Below, piece by piece: positions 1 to 10,914 of a DNA stretch of 64,000 nt. The notes under the pieces are model-generated. The model had not been told where the DNA came from and searched no databases. It saw nothing but the letters and a program-made list of their open reading frames with translations. The position numbers and the translations under genes are program-made. This DNA is from Pseudofabraea citricarpa (lineage: Eukaryota > Ascomycota > Leotiomycetes > Helotiales > Dermateaceae). The stretch is from the NCBI GenBank assembly GCA_029641185.1, contig JAPWGK010000006.1, positions 186,001 to 250,000 on the forward strand. Direction: 5' to 3'. Each line of letters opens with the position of its first letter. Within the stretch, counting starts at the first letter, position 1.

Positions 1-1784
1 AATAAGATACTTTTGTGGTTTTGATACCTATTTCCATGATTTGTCTATCCTTTAAAACAAGATTTTTCAACAAAAGAGCGCTTCAGTAATCAAACGCAGA
101 CAAAGGAAAGCTAAGTGCCGATTTAAATCTAGGTGTTTATTGTGATCTTTGTACTGAGGTGTTGTTTTTAGGCAGACCTACTCGGAATTTATTCTGCCTA
201 TCTAGATACTAAGTGGCCCTTTCTTTGTCTTTCCTTCCTTTGTTAACTTGTTCCAAATATCGTGGCTGCCACACAATGCACTTGTTCGTTAGTCTAGCAG
301 AGACATTCTAGCTCCTTCCTCTATCAAGATCCTGGCAGTCGTTCTTGGAACACAAAATTGCTCGTAGTTCTTTTTCTTCCAAGTGGCAATCGAGTATATT
401 TATTCAGACGGGTATCCTCCTTGAATAGATTATCACTGAAGTAGTTGGCATTTGGTTTGTGCTTAGCATCTTATCAGACCCAAACTTTACGATCGTGAAC
501 ATACGGTAGAAGATCTTGCTCACATTACCTGGATATCAAAGGTGAGGGTCACTGTTCCTGCGTTACAGAACCTCTAAGAATGAAACCAAATGATAACAGA
601 CAGTCCAGAGGGTTCCTTGCGGGTCCATAAGGAGTGCCTAACGAGCTTCAAGAGAGTATAGATTTTATTGCTAGAAGCTTCTCTCGTTTGTATGCTGTTC
701 AGCAAGTTATATTCCAGCAGCAAGCAAGTTTGTTTCTCAATCCAAATCCTGTTCTTAGGTTGATGGTAATTGATTGCACTTTGAGTTTATCGCAAAAACA
801 GCTCATCGGGCCTTGTTCCATGGGCCTTTTATTAGATCGTGTAGTTTCTGAATACAGATGGAAACACTCATACGCAGCAGAAATAAACTTAGCTATTTAC
901 ATAAAGTATGTCTTGTTCTATACGAGGTCTCGGCATCTTCAACCTATCAAGTGTTTTGAACTGGATGTATTTATTACTAAAATCACCCCCTTTCCTATAC
1001 TTAAATCAAAGTATCCATGTGAGGAGTGTAGCTCGAAGCGTTGAGTTACACCAAACTTTGCCATTCACAAGCAGTACAGCAAAGCACATGGCGGTCTCCA
1101 CTTTGATCGACAAGTCGTATTTGTTCCAGCAGTGCTTGTGGGACTTGATGCATACGTGATCTCGAAGCACACCGCTTTGAGCTGGCCACATCCAAAGACA
1201 CCGCGCTTACCATCCCTCCAGTGCATACATAAATGATTCATTGCCTCCAGTCAAGACTGCGACTTTCTAGCAACATTCTCTGTGGGTTTGTATGGTGGTC
1301 GGATATGGTTAAACTTCTTGGTCCAAGAATGCATTTCCTGGTGAATCGCTTGAACACGTTGAAGAAGGCAGCTAATCTGATTGGTCAGCGCATCACACAA
1401 GGCTCGAGAGCTATCCCACGACCTTCATGTTAATGCTTTGCTATCTCTCTCACTACATCAAACTAACAACTTCTCCGTTAACTGAACAGCACAGCAAACC
1501 GCCTTTTGGAAGATATCATCAAACCATCCAGAAAACGCATTACCACCTGGTAATACGCATATCCGTTTCCTCGCCCCGTTCACGTCCTCAACCGCTTCAA
1601 CGATAGCTTCCCATTCGCGCTCTGATAACATCTGGACTGGTCAACACCGTGCCATCCTATTCCCCCCTCACCAGGAATCTTCCTGCACTTCAAACACCTT
1701 TAAAAACGCCGTGTCCCCCAGAGGTCACAGCGAGGTGGACTTGAAGTGACCGGAAGATCTTCCGCTTACCACTCTTTGCGACAC
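1..1784. other. Intergenic / upstream region, no supported gene
   Basis: The first 1.4 kb is moderately AT-rich. It has only short frames that begin at non-ATG codons or show no protein-like composition, for example a 136-codon frame at 634-1044 that opens with GTG. From about 1480 the sequence becomes C/T-rich and probably holds the promoter and 5' leader of the BTB/RCC1 gene that starts at 1785. I see no RNA gene or intact mobile element. A decayed repeat cannot be excluded. Confidence 0.5.
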
Positions 1785-4700
1785 ATGAGTAATCTTCTGT
1801 GGAAATACTATCTCGAGGATGACGTCGATAAATTTCGACGCCTACTGGCAAATACAAGCCAAAACACACAATATACACCGAAAGGGCATGGAGGAGTAAA
1901 CACGCATGGGAACAGCTGGGGAACTGTGGCGGGCAGCCCAGGTGGATTTGCCACTTCTCCTAGAACTACTGTAAAGCATCGCAAAGCTTCAGGTCATGGT
2001 GGAATTGCAAGCGCTACAAAGGTTGGGAATACTGTACTGAGCCGGGCGGATTTGAACAGTAGAGACTACTCGGGTCTCACAGTTCTACATCGAGCATGTT
2101 CCTCAACATCTGAGAATGCAGCAATCTTTGCCATGGCCCTGATTGAGCATCCTCTGATCGATTTGTACGTGCAGGATACTGAAAGTGGTTGGACGGCATT
2201 ACATCGAGCTCTGTATTTTGGTCATACGTCAATCGCTCGAGCTATCATAAACCGTGATGCACGAGATCCTAGTCTCCCTACAGGAAATATGGCTGCAAAA
2301 GCAGGGCAATCTATAATAAAGATAAAGGACCACGAGGGTAACAGTCCCTTTGATGTCTATAATGCGACGATTGCCAGACGTACACTTCAGCACCGAGGCC
2401 AGGCTGAGGAATCCGACGATGAGTCACAAGAAGAAGATGCCGAGACTGTAACCACAGGGCTGGACGCCAGCAAAAGCACATCTCACTTCAGCATTGATGG
2501 TGATGAGGTCTTTGCCTTTGGCAGTAACAAAAACCTCACTTTGGGTTTTGGGGATGAAGATGATCGCCAGCATCCTGAAAAGATCACGCTCAAGCGGCCT
2601 GACCATCTCCTGTTTCGATTTTACCAAGAGCACAAGGACTCTCTTGAGGGTACAGCTGCAGCTCTACATAAGCTACCCAATTCTCCTAAATCCGTAAATG
2701 ATCTTCCCTCTTTGATTCAAAACCGTCCTATCATTATTCAAGATGTTGCTCTCTCAAAGCTTCATAGTGCAATCTTGACAACCGATCCCGAATCTAATCT
2801 GTACGTCTGTGGTTTTGGTCCGGGTGGTCGGCTTGGCACAGGTGATGAGCAGACAAGTTTCAATTACGTCTGTATTGAACAAGGAGGCTTAGCTGGAAAG
2901 AAGGTTGTCACAGTTGCGTTGGGTCAGAATCATACACTGGCAGTGGGTTCCGAAGGTGAAATATTCTCCTGGGGGACAAACACATTTGGCCAGCTTGGTT
3001 ATACACTTCCTAGACCAAGCCTCAAGGACGACGAGCCAATTTGTAGCACGCCACGACAAATATTTGGACCTCTTAAAAGAGAGACCATCATTGGTGTTGC
3101 TGCGTCTGCCATTCACTCAGTAGCTCATACTTCGACTTCGCTCTATACCTGGGGCAAGAATGAAGGCCAGTTGGGATTGATGGATTCTGACTCGAGGTCC
3201 TTAGAATTCCAGCCCGTGCCCCGCAAGGTTGCTGCCTCACTTTTCAAGTCGCCTATCATTATGGTGTCAGCCATCAATAGAGCCACGACGTGCTTGCTTG
3301 CGAATCATACCGTCTGCGTTTTCACCAACTATGGGTACAACATTGTCAAGTTCCCGCTATATGAAGGCTTCACCAATTACCATCTCAAAAGCACCGCACT
3401 TACTACACGGTACGAAGCTGAGTCCAATCACATCTCATCCATCACTTCCGGAGGGGACACTATAGCTGCGCTCTCAAGCAGAGGAGATTTGTTCACGGTC
3501 AATGTAAGCCAAAAGCTTGATACGAATCCAACCGCGACTTCTACTACAAATCCTTCGAAAATCAAGGGGGCCTTATCTTCACCTCAACGTGTATGGTCAT
3601 TGAGGAAGGGTAACTGGGATGGCATCCAGTCAGTCGGTGTAGCTGAAAACGGTTCTGTAATTGTTTGCACAAAAGCAGGAGCTGTCTGGCGTCGAGTAAA
3701 GAGAGCTAAAATCAAAGACACCTACACTGGCAGCGGAGAATTCAGTCGGAAAGACTTTAAGTTCCAGCGAGTTCCCGGCCTTACAAAGGTGACAGCTGTC
3801 CGCTCAAATCCCTTTGGCGTATATGCAGCTATTAGGAAAGATTGCGATGTGACTAAGTCGCAAGTCTTGGTACATGAAAAAGCACTCTGGGAAGACTTGA
3901 TACCTCTTCTCAGCATTCGTGACCTCCAAGTCTCTGACCTTCCTAAGGGGTTGGAAATGGATACTCCAAGATATTGGGTTCCGGCTTTGCCAAAGGAGCA
4001 TTTCGACCCGCTAAAGAGAGCAGTTCTGATGTCCCCTGATCTCGAGGATGACGTGCAACGTCACCTGTTAGGGTTTGATGCCAAGGAAGAAGGTTATGAC
4101 ATGGACCTATGTACCACCATTTCTGATGTCAAGATCCCGATACACACGTTCATGTTCGCTGCGCGAAGCACCGTATTTCGAAACGCTATGCATGAATTCC
4201 GTGGCAATGGATCAGCTGTGATTACAGATGTTTTTCTAATTGAGATGAATTCCAATGGGGACAGAACACAAGTCGTATTTCAAGGATTGGATATTCTCAC
4301 TATCATTAACCTTGCAATATACATTTACACGGATACGGTTGTCGATGTTTGGCATTTTGCTAGACATTCTCCAACAATGGCCTTCAGATATCGACAAGTC
4401 CGGACCGAACTAATGAAAACAGCTGCACATCTCAAGGCCAACAAGTTAGAAGCAGCTGTACGTCTCATGTCAGAGCCCGAACCGCAGATGGATGTTGATA
4501 TGGCCGTCGCTGTGCAAGAGTCAATTTTTTTCGAAGACGGAGACGCTATTATTGAGCTTGATGGCGATACTGAAATCTCGGTTCATAGCGCTCTCATTTG
4601 TCAGAGATGCCCGTTCTTTCAGGGCATGTTCAAAGGTCGTGCTGGTGGCCAGTGGCTCGCCGATCGACGTGAAGAAGACGAACGTGTTCGCATTGACCTC

Positions 4701-6494
4701 AAACATATTGATTTTGATACTTTCCAACTCGTACTGCGTTACCTTTATTCGGACTGTGGCCCAGAACTTTTCGATGATGTGGTCTCGGATGACATCGACG
4801 AGTTTTCCGACCTTGTGTTGGATTGTATGGCCGTTGCAAATGAGTTGATGCTTGATCGACTATCTCAAATCTGCCAACAAATAATTGGGCGGTTCGTCAA
4901 CACGCGTAATGTTTGTCACTTACTAAATGCTGTGGCTCCATGCTCAGTAACAGAATTCAAAGATGCTGGCCTCGAATACCTTTGCCTTCAGCTTGAATCG
5001 ATGCTCGAAAACCATTTACTCGACGACCTCGACGAGGACTTATTACTAGAACTCGATGAGGTCGTTCGAGGCAATCAACTTAATTGCCTGCCTTTTGTTA
5101 AAAGTGGTCGAACTGAACTATTGCTACATGAACGCCATCCCAGTCTTGCAGGAGACATTGACGAAGAAAGGCAGCGACGCATCAGGGATATGGCATTTCG
5201 CACAAATCTTAAAGAGGAGGATAGCAAGCTATCTTCTTCTTTCCGTGCACGTGTTGGCAGCTTGGATGATATTGTGTCAGCCTCTCCCAGCCAGGAAAAG
5301 ACTCGGAGGAAATCCAAGGCTGCACGAAATGCACCTTTCAGTCCTAGTATCCGTCCTAAGGACTCCGCGGCAGATCTCATGTTTGACATGGATGATGAAG
5401 ACACTCTTATCTCTGGAAGTTCCGCCTCTCCTGTGCCCTATCCTACAAATCTTAAATCATCTTCAAACAAGGAACCCTACCCAAAAGCAACGTGGGACTA
5501 CCCCGAAGATCCACAAGGCCGCAGCACAACTCACTCACCAATCGATTCCACGCCAAATGACTTTACGCTTAGCAAGGAAAATCTAGCTTCAAGTTCTGGT
5601 CCGAAGAAATGGTCCTCGCCAGTCCTATCTTCTAAGCTTGACATGCGAGAGATCATGGCCCAAACATCTAATAGTCGAACTTCGAATCTCTCCATGAGTC
5701 TTTCCGCCCAGAAGACAAAGGCAGAGGCTGCAGCCAAAGCCACCGCACCAAAGCTCTCCCAAAAGGAACGTAAAAAACAGCAGGCATTGCAGCAAGCTGC
5801 TGCACAGCCACAGATTACTGTTGATAAAGCACCAGCGGACGGAAAATCCTCATCTCCTTGGCAAGTTGCCACGGGAGCAAAGACTTCTTTGAAGGATGTG
5901 CTCGAGCCTAACTCGAAATCACCTCCCCCAGCATCTCTTAAGACTTCAGGCCTGCCAGCATCCCCCCAAAGCCTCCCACATCGACGAACAGCCTCACCAG
6001 ATACTCGTTTTGCAGGTCAGCGTCGGACTGTCAGTAAAACAAGCACACCTGCCTCTCAGAAGTCCTCGCCTGGACCTTCCGGAACAGTGTCAGATACATC
6101 TTTAGCAAGGTCAATTCCTCTGATGCCACACTCGAAATCTTACCATTCATCCACTGCCAAAGCTGAACCATCTTTACAGCTCTCTATGGCTGACATCATT
6201 GGACAGCAAAGACGAGAGCAGGAAGTTATCAAGGAAGCAGCGGCAAAGAGGAGTCTACAGGAGATCCAAGAGGAGCAAGCGTTTCAAGAGTGGTGGGATC
6301 AAGAAAGCAAAAGAGCACAAGAGGAAGAAGAGGCTGCTAAAGCAAAAGCAATTGCAAGTGCTAGCAGTGCTAGTAAGTCCGGCAATTCTAGTAGAGGCAA
6401 GGCTAGCAGGGGGAGAGGGGGTCGAGGGCGTGGAGACGGTCGTGGACGAGGCAGAGGCAGAGGCCAAGAACGAGTCAGCGGTAAGGGACCGTGA
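1785..6494 (+). CDS. IBTK-like ankyrin / RCC1 / double BTB protein
   Basis: Intronless 1569-aa protein. Order of domains: ankyrin repeats (about residues 88-195), RCC1-type beta-propeller repeats (about 240-480, with motifs such as SWGTNTFGQLG and TWGKNEGQLG), a first BTB/POZ domain near 770-860, a second BTB near 915-1040, a long Ser/Pro/Lys-rich disordered region, and an Arg/Gly-rich tail (about 1538-1563). This is the architecture of human IBTK and related fungal BTB proteins. In that family the BTB domains dock on Cullin-3 and the protein acts as a ubiquitin-ligase substrate adaptor; that role is inferred here. The frame is open upstream to a GTG at 1746, but the first ATG (MSNLLWKYYLEDD) at 1785 is the sensible start. 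Odd point: the RGG-type tail is not something I associate with the family and may bind RNA. Confidence 0.88.
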   Translation: MSNLLWKYYLEDDVDKFRRLLANTSQNTQYTPKGHGGVNTHGNSWGTVAGSPGGFATSPRTTVKHRKASGHGGIASATKVGNTVLSRADLNSRDYSGLTVLHRACSSTSENAAIFAMALIEHPLIDLYVQDTESGWTALHRALYFGHTSIARAIINRDARDPSLPTGNMAAKAGQSIIKIKDHEGNSPFDVYNATIARRTLQHRGQAEESDDESQEEDAETVTTGLDASKSTSHFSIDGDEVFAFGSNKNLTLGFGDEDDRQHPEKITLKRPDHLLFRFYQEHKDSLEGTAAALHKLPNSPKSVNDLPSLIQNRPIIIQDVALSKLHSAILTTDPESNLYVCGFGPGGRLGTGDEQTSFNYVCIEQGGLAGKKVVTVALGQNHTLAVGSEGEIFSWGTNTFGQLGYTLPRPSLKDDEPICSTPRQIFGPLKRETIIGVAASAIHSVAHTSTSLYTWGKNEGQLGLMDSDSRSLEFQPVPRKVAASLFKSPIIMVSAINRATTCLLANHTVCVFTNYGYNIVKFPLYEGFTNYHLKSTALTTRYEAESNHISSITSGGDTIAALSSRGDLFTVNVSQKLDTNPTATSTTNPSKIKGALSSPQRVWSLRKGNWDGIQSVGVAENGSVIVCTKAGAVWRRVKRAKIKDTYTGSGEFSRKDFKFQRVPGLTKVTAVRSNPFGVYAAIRKDCDVTKSQVLVHEKALWEDLIPLLSIRDLQVSDLPKGLEMDTPRYWVPALPKEHFDPLKRAVLMSPDLEDDVQRHLLGFDAKEEGYDMDLCTTISDVKIPIHTFMFAARSTVFRNAMHEFRGNGSAVITDVFLIEMNSNGDRTQVVFQGLDILTIINLAIYIYTDTVVDVWHFARHSPTMAFRYRQVRTELMKTAAHLKANKLEAAVRLMSEPEPQMDVDMAVAVQESIFFEDGDAIIELDGDTEISVHSALICQRCPFFQGMFKGRAGGQWLADRREEDERVRIDLKHIDFDTFQLVLRYLYSDCGPELFDDVVSDDIDEFSDLVLDCMAVANELMLDRLSQICQQIIGRFVNTRNVCHLLNAVAPCSVTEFKDAGLEYLCLQLESMLENHLLDDLDEDLLLELDEVVRGNQLNCLPFVKSGRTELLLHERHPSLAGDIDEERQRRIRDMAFRTNLKEEDSKLSSSFRARVGSLDDIVSASPSQEKTRRKSKAARNAPFSPSIRPKDSAADLMFDMDDEDTLISGSSASPVPYPTNLKSSSNKEPYPKATWDYPEDPQGRSTTHSPIDSTPNDFTLSKENLASSSGPKKWSSPVLSSKLDMREIMAQTSNSRTSNLSMSLSAQKTKAEAAAKATAPKLSQKERKKQQALQQAAAQPQITVDKAPADGKSSSPWQVATGAKTSLKDVLEPNSKSPPPASLKTSGLPASPQSLPHRRTASPDTRFAGQRRTVSKTSTPASQKSSPGPSGTVSDTSLARSIPLMPHSKSYHSSTAKAEPSLQLSMADIIGQQRREQEVIKEAAAKRSLQEIQEEQAFQEWWDQESKRAQEEEEAAKAKAIASASSASKSGNSSRGKASRGRGGRGRGDGRGRGRGRGQERVSGKGP

Positions 6495-7243
6495 TACCTT
6501 ATCTTCACATTTTATATTTTGAGACGTCCTTTAGACGTTGGGGCAGACGTGCATAGATGCTCCGCATACGGTGACGAACGAGCCTGGCGTTTTCTTTAAG
6601 TTTAGAATCACCCATCCACTCTAGGCAGTCTCTTGTTCACCTTGTTTATATTCAGAACTTCTTGTACATAAGTACGGACCTTAGATCTGAGCACCAGAAA
6701 ACTAGAAATTGCACCGCTCAGCAATAAAAAACATGGTTTATAAACTCCTGGTTTTGAAAGGAAAGACTTGGAAAATTACTAGAGCTCTGTGGTTAGGTAA
6801 CTTTATACATCTGATTGGAGCCTGAGGGGTAAGCGAGAGCGACTCAGGGGTTCCCATAGCAGTTGAGCAACACGTTTCTTGATACCCGACATGTAATCGA
6901 AGCTATTTTCAACCAATTATTCCAACTCTTGCCGAGGTCGGCGGCCTGTTGATACTTATCAGTATCTAGAACCAGAATAGCGATCTATGCCTACGGGACC
7001 TTCCGAAAACGACAAAGTGTAGAATCATAGCACAGAGAGGAGTGTTCTTATCAGAGCTAGCCTCATTCGAATCACTTCACTTCCCCCTCTCAATACCTAC
7101 ATCTAACAGCCTCTTTGAGATTTATTGCAAGCCGTCTAGAACTAGTAAGATTTGGATTCATTCTGTTGAGTATGGAATTTCTCCTGGTGGTAGTAATCAA
7201 AGTTTCCTTTGCTGACTTTTGATCCAGGGTTGGACCACGGATT
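6495..7243. other. Intergenic, 3' end of BTB gene and promoter of hydrolase
   Basis: About 750 bp without a gene. An AATAAAA string near 6724 could serve as a polyadenylation signal for the upstream gene. Nothing else is recognisable. Confidence 0.4.
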
Positions 7244-8523
7244 ATGGCACCCACTTATAAAATCGCTGTCATTCAGCTTCACCCGGAGGTAAGTCAGATG
7301 TAGGTTCGGTCAGATGCATAACGTTGTTTTCTTCCATGTTTTGCGCAGGACTTGGCTTTCTATATGGAGCTCTTTGAATTAGGGGATATCTCTGTATATG
7401 CTTTGAGGCTCTTTGGAACTTGCATGTCGTCATTGGATAATTTTAGAATATGCACTTTTTATGTTGTGGATTTCAGCCTTTTCTCGTCTTCCTCTCTATG
7501 ATTATGCACGATGCACTGTATATCAAAGCAATCTAAGCCGTGCCGAACAGTTTCTACGAGCTTCTGAAATTATTCTACTAAGTGGTATTGAATATAGGGG
7601 GCTTCCCCTGGGCTCTCTCTATATGCTTATTGTATATAGAGACCAACATACTCACATAGCAACAGGCACTAGCGGTTGGAAAGAACCATGCCAAAGCCGT
7701 CGATTTCATCAGAGACGCCGCAGCACAAGGATGCCACTTAGCCGTACTCCCCGAATATCACTTGACAAACTGGGTTCCGGAAGGTATGGTATCCAACGCG
7801 AATCCATGCTCAGTATCCTGCACTTGACTGACGATGGAAGATCCGAATTTCATCGCCGCATGCGCCGACTGGCAGGAATACCTCGACAGCTACCGCAATC
7901 TAGCCCGCGAGCTGCAGATCAACATCGTACCTGGCACCATCGTGGAGAAGCACGACTCGCAGCTCTTCAACGTCGCCTACTTCATATCGCACGAAGGAGA
8001 GATCCTCGGCTCGTACCAGAAGAAGAACCTCTGGCACCCCGAGCGAGCGCACCTGATATCGTCAGCGAACGAGCCGCACGTGGCGTTCGAGACGCCGATT
8101 GGCAAGGTCGGCATGCTGATCTGCTGGGACCTGGCGTTCCCCGAGGCCTTCCGGGCGCTCGTTGCGTCGGGCGCGAAGACCATCGTCGTGCCGACCTTCT
8201 GGAATCTCGACGACTGTGACGCCCAGGGCCTCGCTTATAACCCGCTGTCCGAAGCGCTCTTTCTCGAGTGCACTCTCGTGGCAAGGGCTTTTGAGAATAC
8301 CTGCATGCTGGTCTTCGCGAATGGTGGAGGTGCTGGTCTGAGCCAGGTCGCCGTGCCTTTTAAAGGTGCCCTCGGCAAGATGGCTCGAGAGGAGGGATGC
8401 AGCGTTGTCGAAGTCGACATGCAGATCCTTGATGTTGCTGAGGCGAACTATCAAGTGAGAGCGGATATGGCGAAGCAGGGCTGGCACTACGAGTACACGT
8501 TAGCACGTGGAAGAGGTGAATAG
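7244..8523 (+). CDS. Nitrilase-superfamily carbon-nitrogen hydrolase
   Basis: Three exons, 7244-7288, 7666-7783 and 7841-8523, give a 281-aa protein. It begins MAPTYKIAVIQLHPE, the usual beta strand at the start of this family. The catalytic triad is visible: Glu45 in VLPEYH, Lys115 in YQKKNL, and Cys149 in LICWDLAFPE. The family hydrolyses amides or nitriles through a cysteine thioester in the cytosol; the substrate cannot be told from sequence. Intron 1 is long for this genome (377 nt) and could hide a missed small exon, but the exon join is in phase and gives HPE-ALAVGKNH, which fits the family. Exons 2-3 are strikingly rich in G/C-ending codons compared with neighbours, which may reflect biased gene conversion or a different origin. 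The length is close to the usual 270-310 aa. Confidence 0.87.
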
Positions 8524-9327
8524 GATCCATATTCTCAGCTTAGCCCTCCTCATTCAATCCTTCATGCCACCCACAATCATTTTTAAGGAGCGGATTTCAA
8601 ATGCCGAGAATCACTTATCATATTTGCAGTCAGACAGCAACATTTCTCTTGATTAGGAATTCTGATATGAGTTCTTGATGCGACTTCTTTGCATATACCA
8701 ACCCTGGACATCTCTCTACCTTGAAGGATTCCGAGAGGACACCTGTGGGCGATTCCCGCTTCCCTGCTTGAAAATGCAGTGTTTGGCATCAGAAGGATGG
8801 AGACCAAGTTTAATTCTCAATAGCCTCCGAGATATCAACCAACGGAACTCAAGCAAACTAGTTGGCAGAAAAAAGTTCACAAGAGATGAATTTGAAAGAA
8901 AATGGTACTAGTGAAGGTCCTGTGACATTAAACTTCCAATCTTAATAAGTACTCTAATTATCTTCCATAAGCCTAATTTACGAATTTGGGAATGGCACTT
9001 CTGTAGGCCGGGCTCAAGCTTCAACTTTTGGCCTAGATGGGAGGCGACTCTTAACGTAGATGGGACATCCATTTAATATTTTGTGACTAGCGAGCACCCT
9101 GAGCCTTAGCATGATTATTGGCAGTTCGAATTACCCGCACCGCAGATCCGCACTGTAGATGCAGAGACTCTGTCATAAACTCACGAAACGCCTGGTATTC
9201 AATTGGAGAAACTAGCTAAGAGACATCCATAACCCCACGACCCCATCGATTCCCGCCATGGAGTTGAACTCCTCAAGATGACACACACATGCGCCCGCCC
9301 AATGGAAAATGATCTTGCAGCACCTAA
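8524..9327. other. Intergenic between convergent genes
   Basis: About 800 bp between the hydrolase and the minus-strand small membrane protein. Only short, unconvincing frames are present. Confidence 0.4.
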
Positions 9328-9674
9328 CTACTGGACCTTCTTCGCACTAGCATTGCGCTGCTGGTAGAAAGAATAGGCGAAGAAGACGGCGATGAGCGAG
9401 CCGATGACGAGAATATTGCCTGCGAGATCCTGATTAGCAGACGGCTTTAATTTCTTACGAGCGAGTGCTTACTGAGTAGGAACTTCAGAAGACCCTCGAA
9501 TGTCTGGCCGAGTCCCTTGATGGTGGTTCCGACGGCGGCGAATGCGGTGCCGATGAGACTGAAGATGGTGGCGACGATGTTCTGAACCACGGCGATGACG
9601 GATCCGAACGCTGCACTGATGGCATGGAAGATGGATCCGATCAGGGACGTAAGCTGGTCGATGACGGAAGGCAT
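9328..9674 (-). CDS. Small amphipathic single-pass membrane protein, unknown function
   Basis: Two exons on the minus strand (9674-9473 and 9419-9328) encode 97 aa. I chose the acceptor ending at 9420 because it keeps frame and joins KFLL to SNILVIGSLIAVFF; a nearer AG would shift the frame. Residues 1-60 are a string of amphipathic or hydrophobic stretches rich in Ile, Val, Ala, Gly and Phe (SLIGSIFHAISAAFGSVIAVV). Residues about 68-85 form a clear transmembrane helix, followed by a short polar tail ending NASAKKVQ. No signal peptide cleavage site is obvious. I do not recognise the family. A lipid-surface or membrane-shaping role is possible but only a guess. Its leader holds a probable intron (9761-9701). 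Confidence 0.75.
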
Positions 9675-9700
9675 GATGATTGCTTGGGTTTGGTTTGGTT

Positions 9701-9761
9701 CTGTACCGAAGAGGTGTTAGATGGTTGCCGGGGCTGGGGATCTGGCAGATAGATTACTCAC
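9701..9761 (-). other. Probable 5'-UTR intron of the small membrane-protein gene
   Basis: Read on the minus strand, a GTGAGT donor at 9761 and an acceptor ending GTACAG at 9701 enclose 61 nt with a CTAAC branch-like sequence close to the 3' side. The exon would resume 26 nt before the ATG. Inferred from splice signals only. Confidence 0.5.
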
Positions 9762-9914
9762 GGTATTAAAGTGTCTGTTGTATCTGGAGTCTGGAGTATG
9801 AAGACGGTGAATGGAGGTGTTTTGAATGGGAAAGAGAAAGAGGATGGGAATCGAGAGATGGGAATTTGACTTATACCATGGATGATGGGTGATGGATGAT
9901 GTGGCTGGTATTAG

Positions 9915-9938
9915 TAGCTGTAGCTGTAGCTGTAGCTG
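9915..9938. repeat. (TAGCTG)4 microsatellite
   Basis: Four perfect copies of TAGCTG in the promoter region of the small membrane protein gene. AGCT is self-complementary, so the tract reads similarly on both strands. Confidence 0.9.
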
Positions 9939-10914
9939 GCTGTCAGGAGGATGACGCCACAGGTCGCCGTGAATTGAATGCAGTTACACAAATACCCAAT
10001 CCAGCTCTGATCTTCTCTTCATCTCTTCTTCCTCCTATCAACCTGTTCTTTGTCACCCGGTAATGGTGCTACGTCATACGGCCGAAGTTGCTGCCTCCTT
10101 GCCCTCATCTCCGAATCTTCTGCAACCAATGAACCATTCTCTGATGGCACGTCGGATGATACTGTACAATGCGGTACAATGGCATTCCAGAGGAGAGATC
10201 CAAGTCGTCAGTGGCGTCAAAGCATCGAGTTGATAGAAAGACGCGAAGACGCGAAGACGAAAAACGTGGGGAAGTGCTGGTGGGTGAAGGGCGGGTGGTC
10301 CGAGCGCCGGCAGCGGAGAAAAGTTTTGGGAATGCCTTCACTGTTTTTCCCGGCCACGCTCATTCACCTGCAACGCTCGACGCCAGCAAACCACGCAAAC
10401 ATAAACCCGGGCGGCAGAACATCCACCCGGGACGACACGCAGTTTGATCTTGATAAGCCAAGTTAGCAAATTTGCCAGCACAAACGGATCGTCCTGATTA
10501 TGGGTGTTTGGCTTGCACGGTTGCGTAGATTGCCTAGCGACCTCCGGTGTCCGAGGATTTCCTGACCTTCCGTGAAAAACGTTCCGTCGGTTTCCCTCTC
10601 CTCGAGGGTCTCCTGGTATCAGTTTTCAGACGCTCTGCCGGCATGTACCTCCGCTTGTAGTTGGTAGCAGAGGCCGGTTTCTTTTTTGCGATTTTTTTTT
10701 ATATTGGGCTATACCCGCGGCCTTTGTCTGGGGCTGTGGTTGTGCCGTCTGTGTTGTGTTCTGAATCTTTTTGGGTCTGCTTTTTTTGCTCTTTGGACAC
10801 GCTCTCTGCGCTTTTTGATATTTTTAAGCGTTCAGCCTGCTCACGCTCGAGGTGCGCGTCCGGGCTACCCAACACACATCCCCATCATCAAACCTCCTCC
10901 CGAGCAAGACCACA

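Larger units (their letters stand above)
9675..10914. other. Intergenic, divergent promoter region
   Basis: Shared upstream region of the minus-strand membrane protein and the plus-strand SET protein. It contains the TAGCTG microsatellite and, nearer 10914, T-rich leader sequence. The frames at 10050-10466 and 10661-11335 do not look like protein. Confidence 0.4.

Noticed and set aside
634..1044. 136-codon plus-strand frame
   Set aside because: Opens at GTG, no recognisable motif, and lies in AT-rich sequence upstream of a clear gene.
7413..8219. 268-codon frame overlapping the hydrolase
   Set aside because: Runs through intron 1 and out of frame across the GC-rich exons; the spliced hydrolase explains the region.
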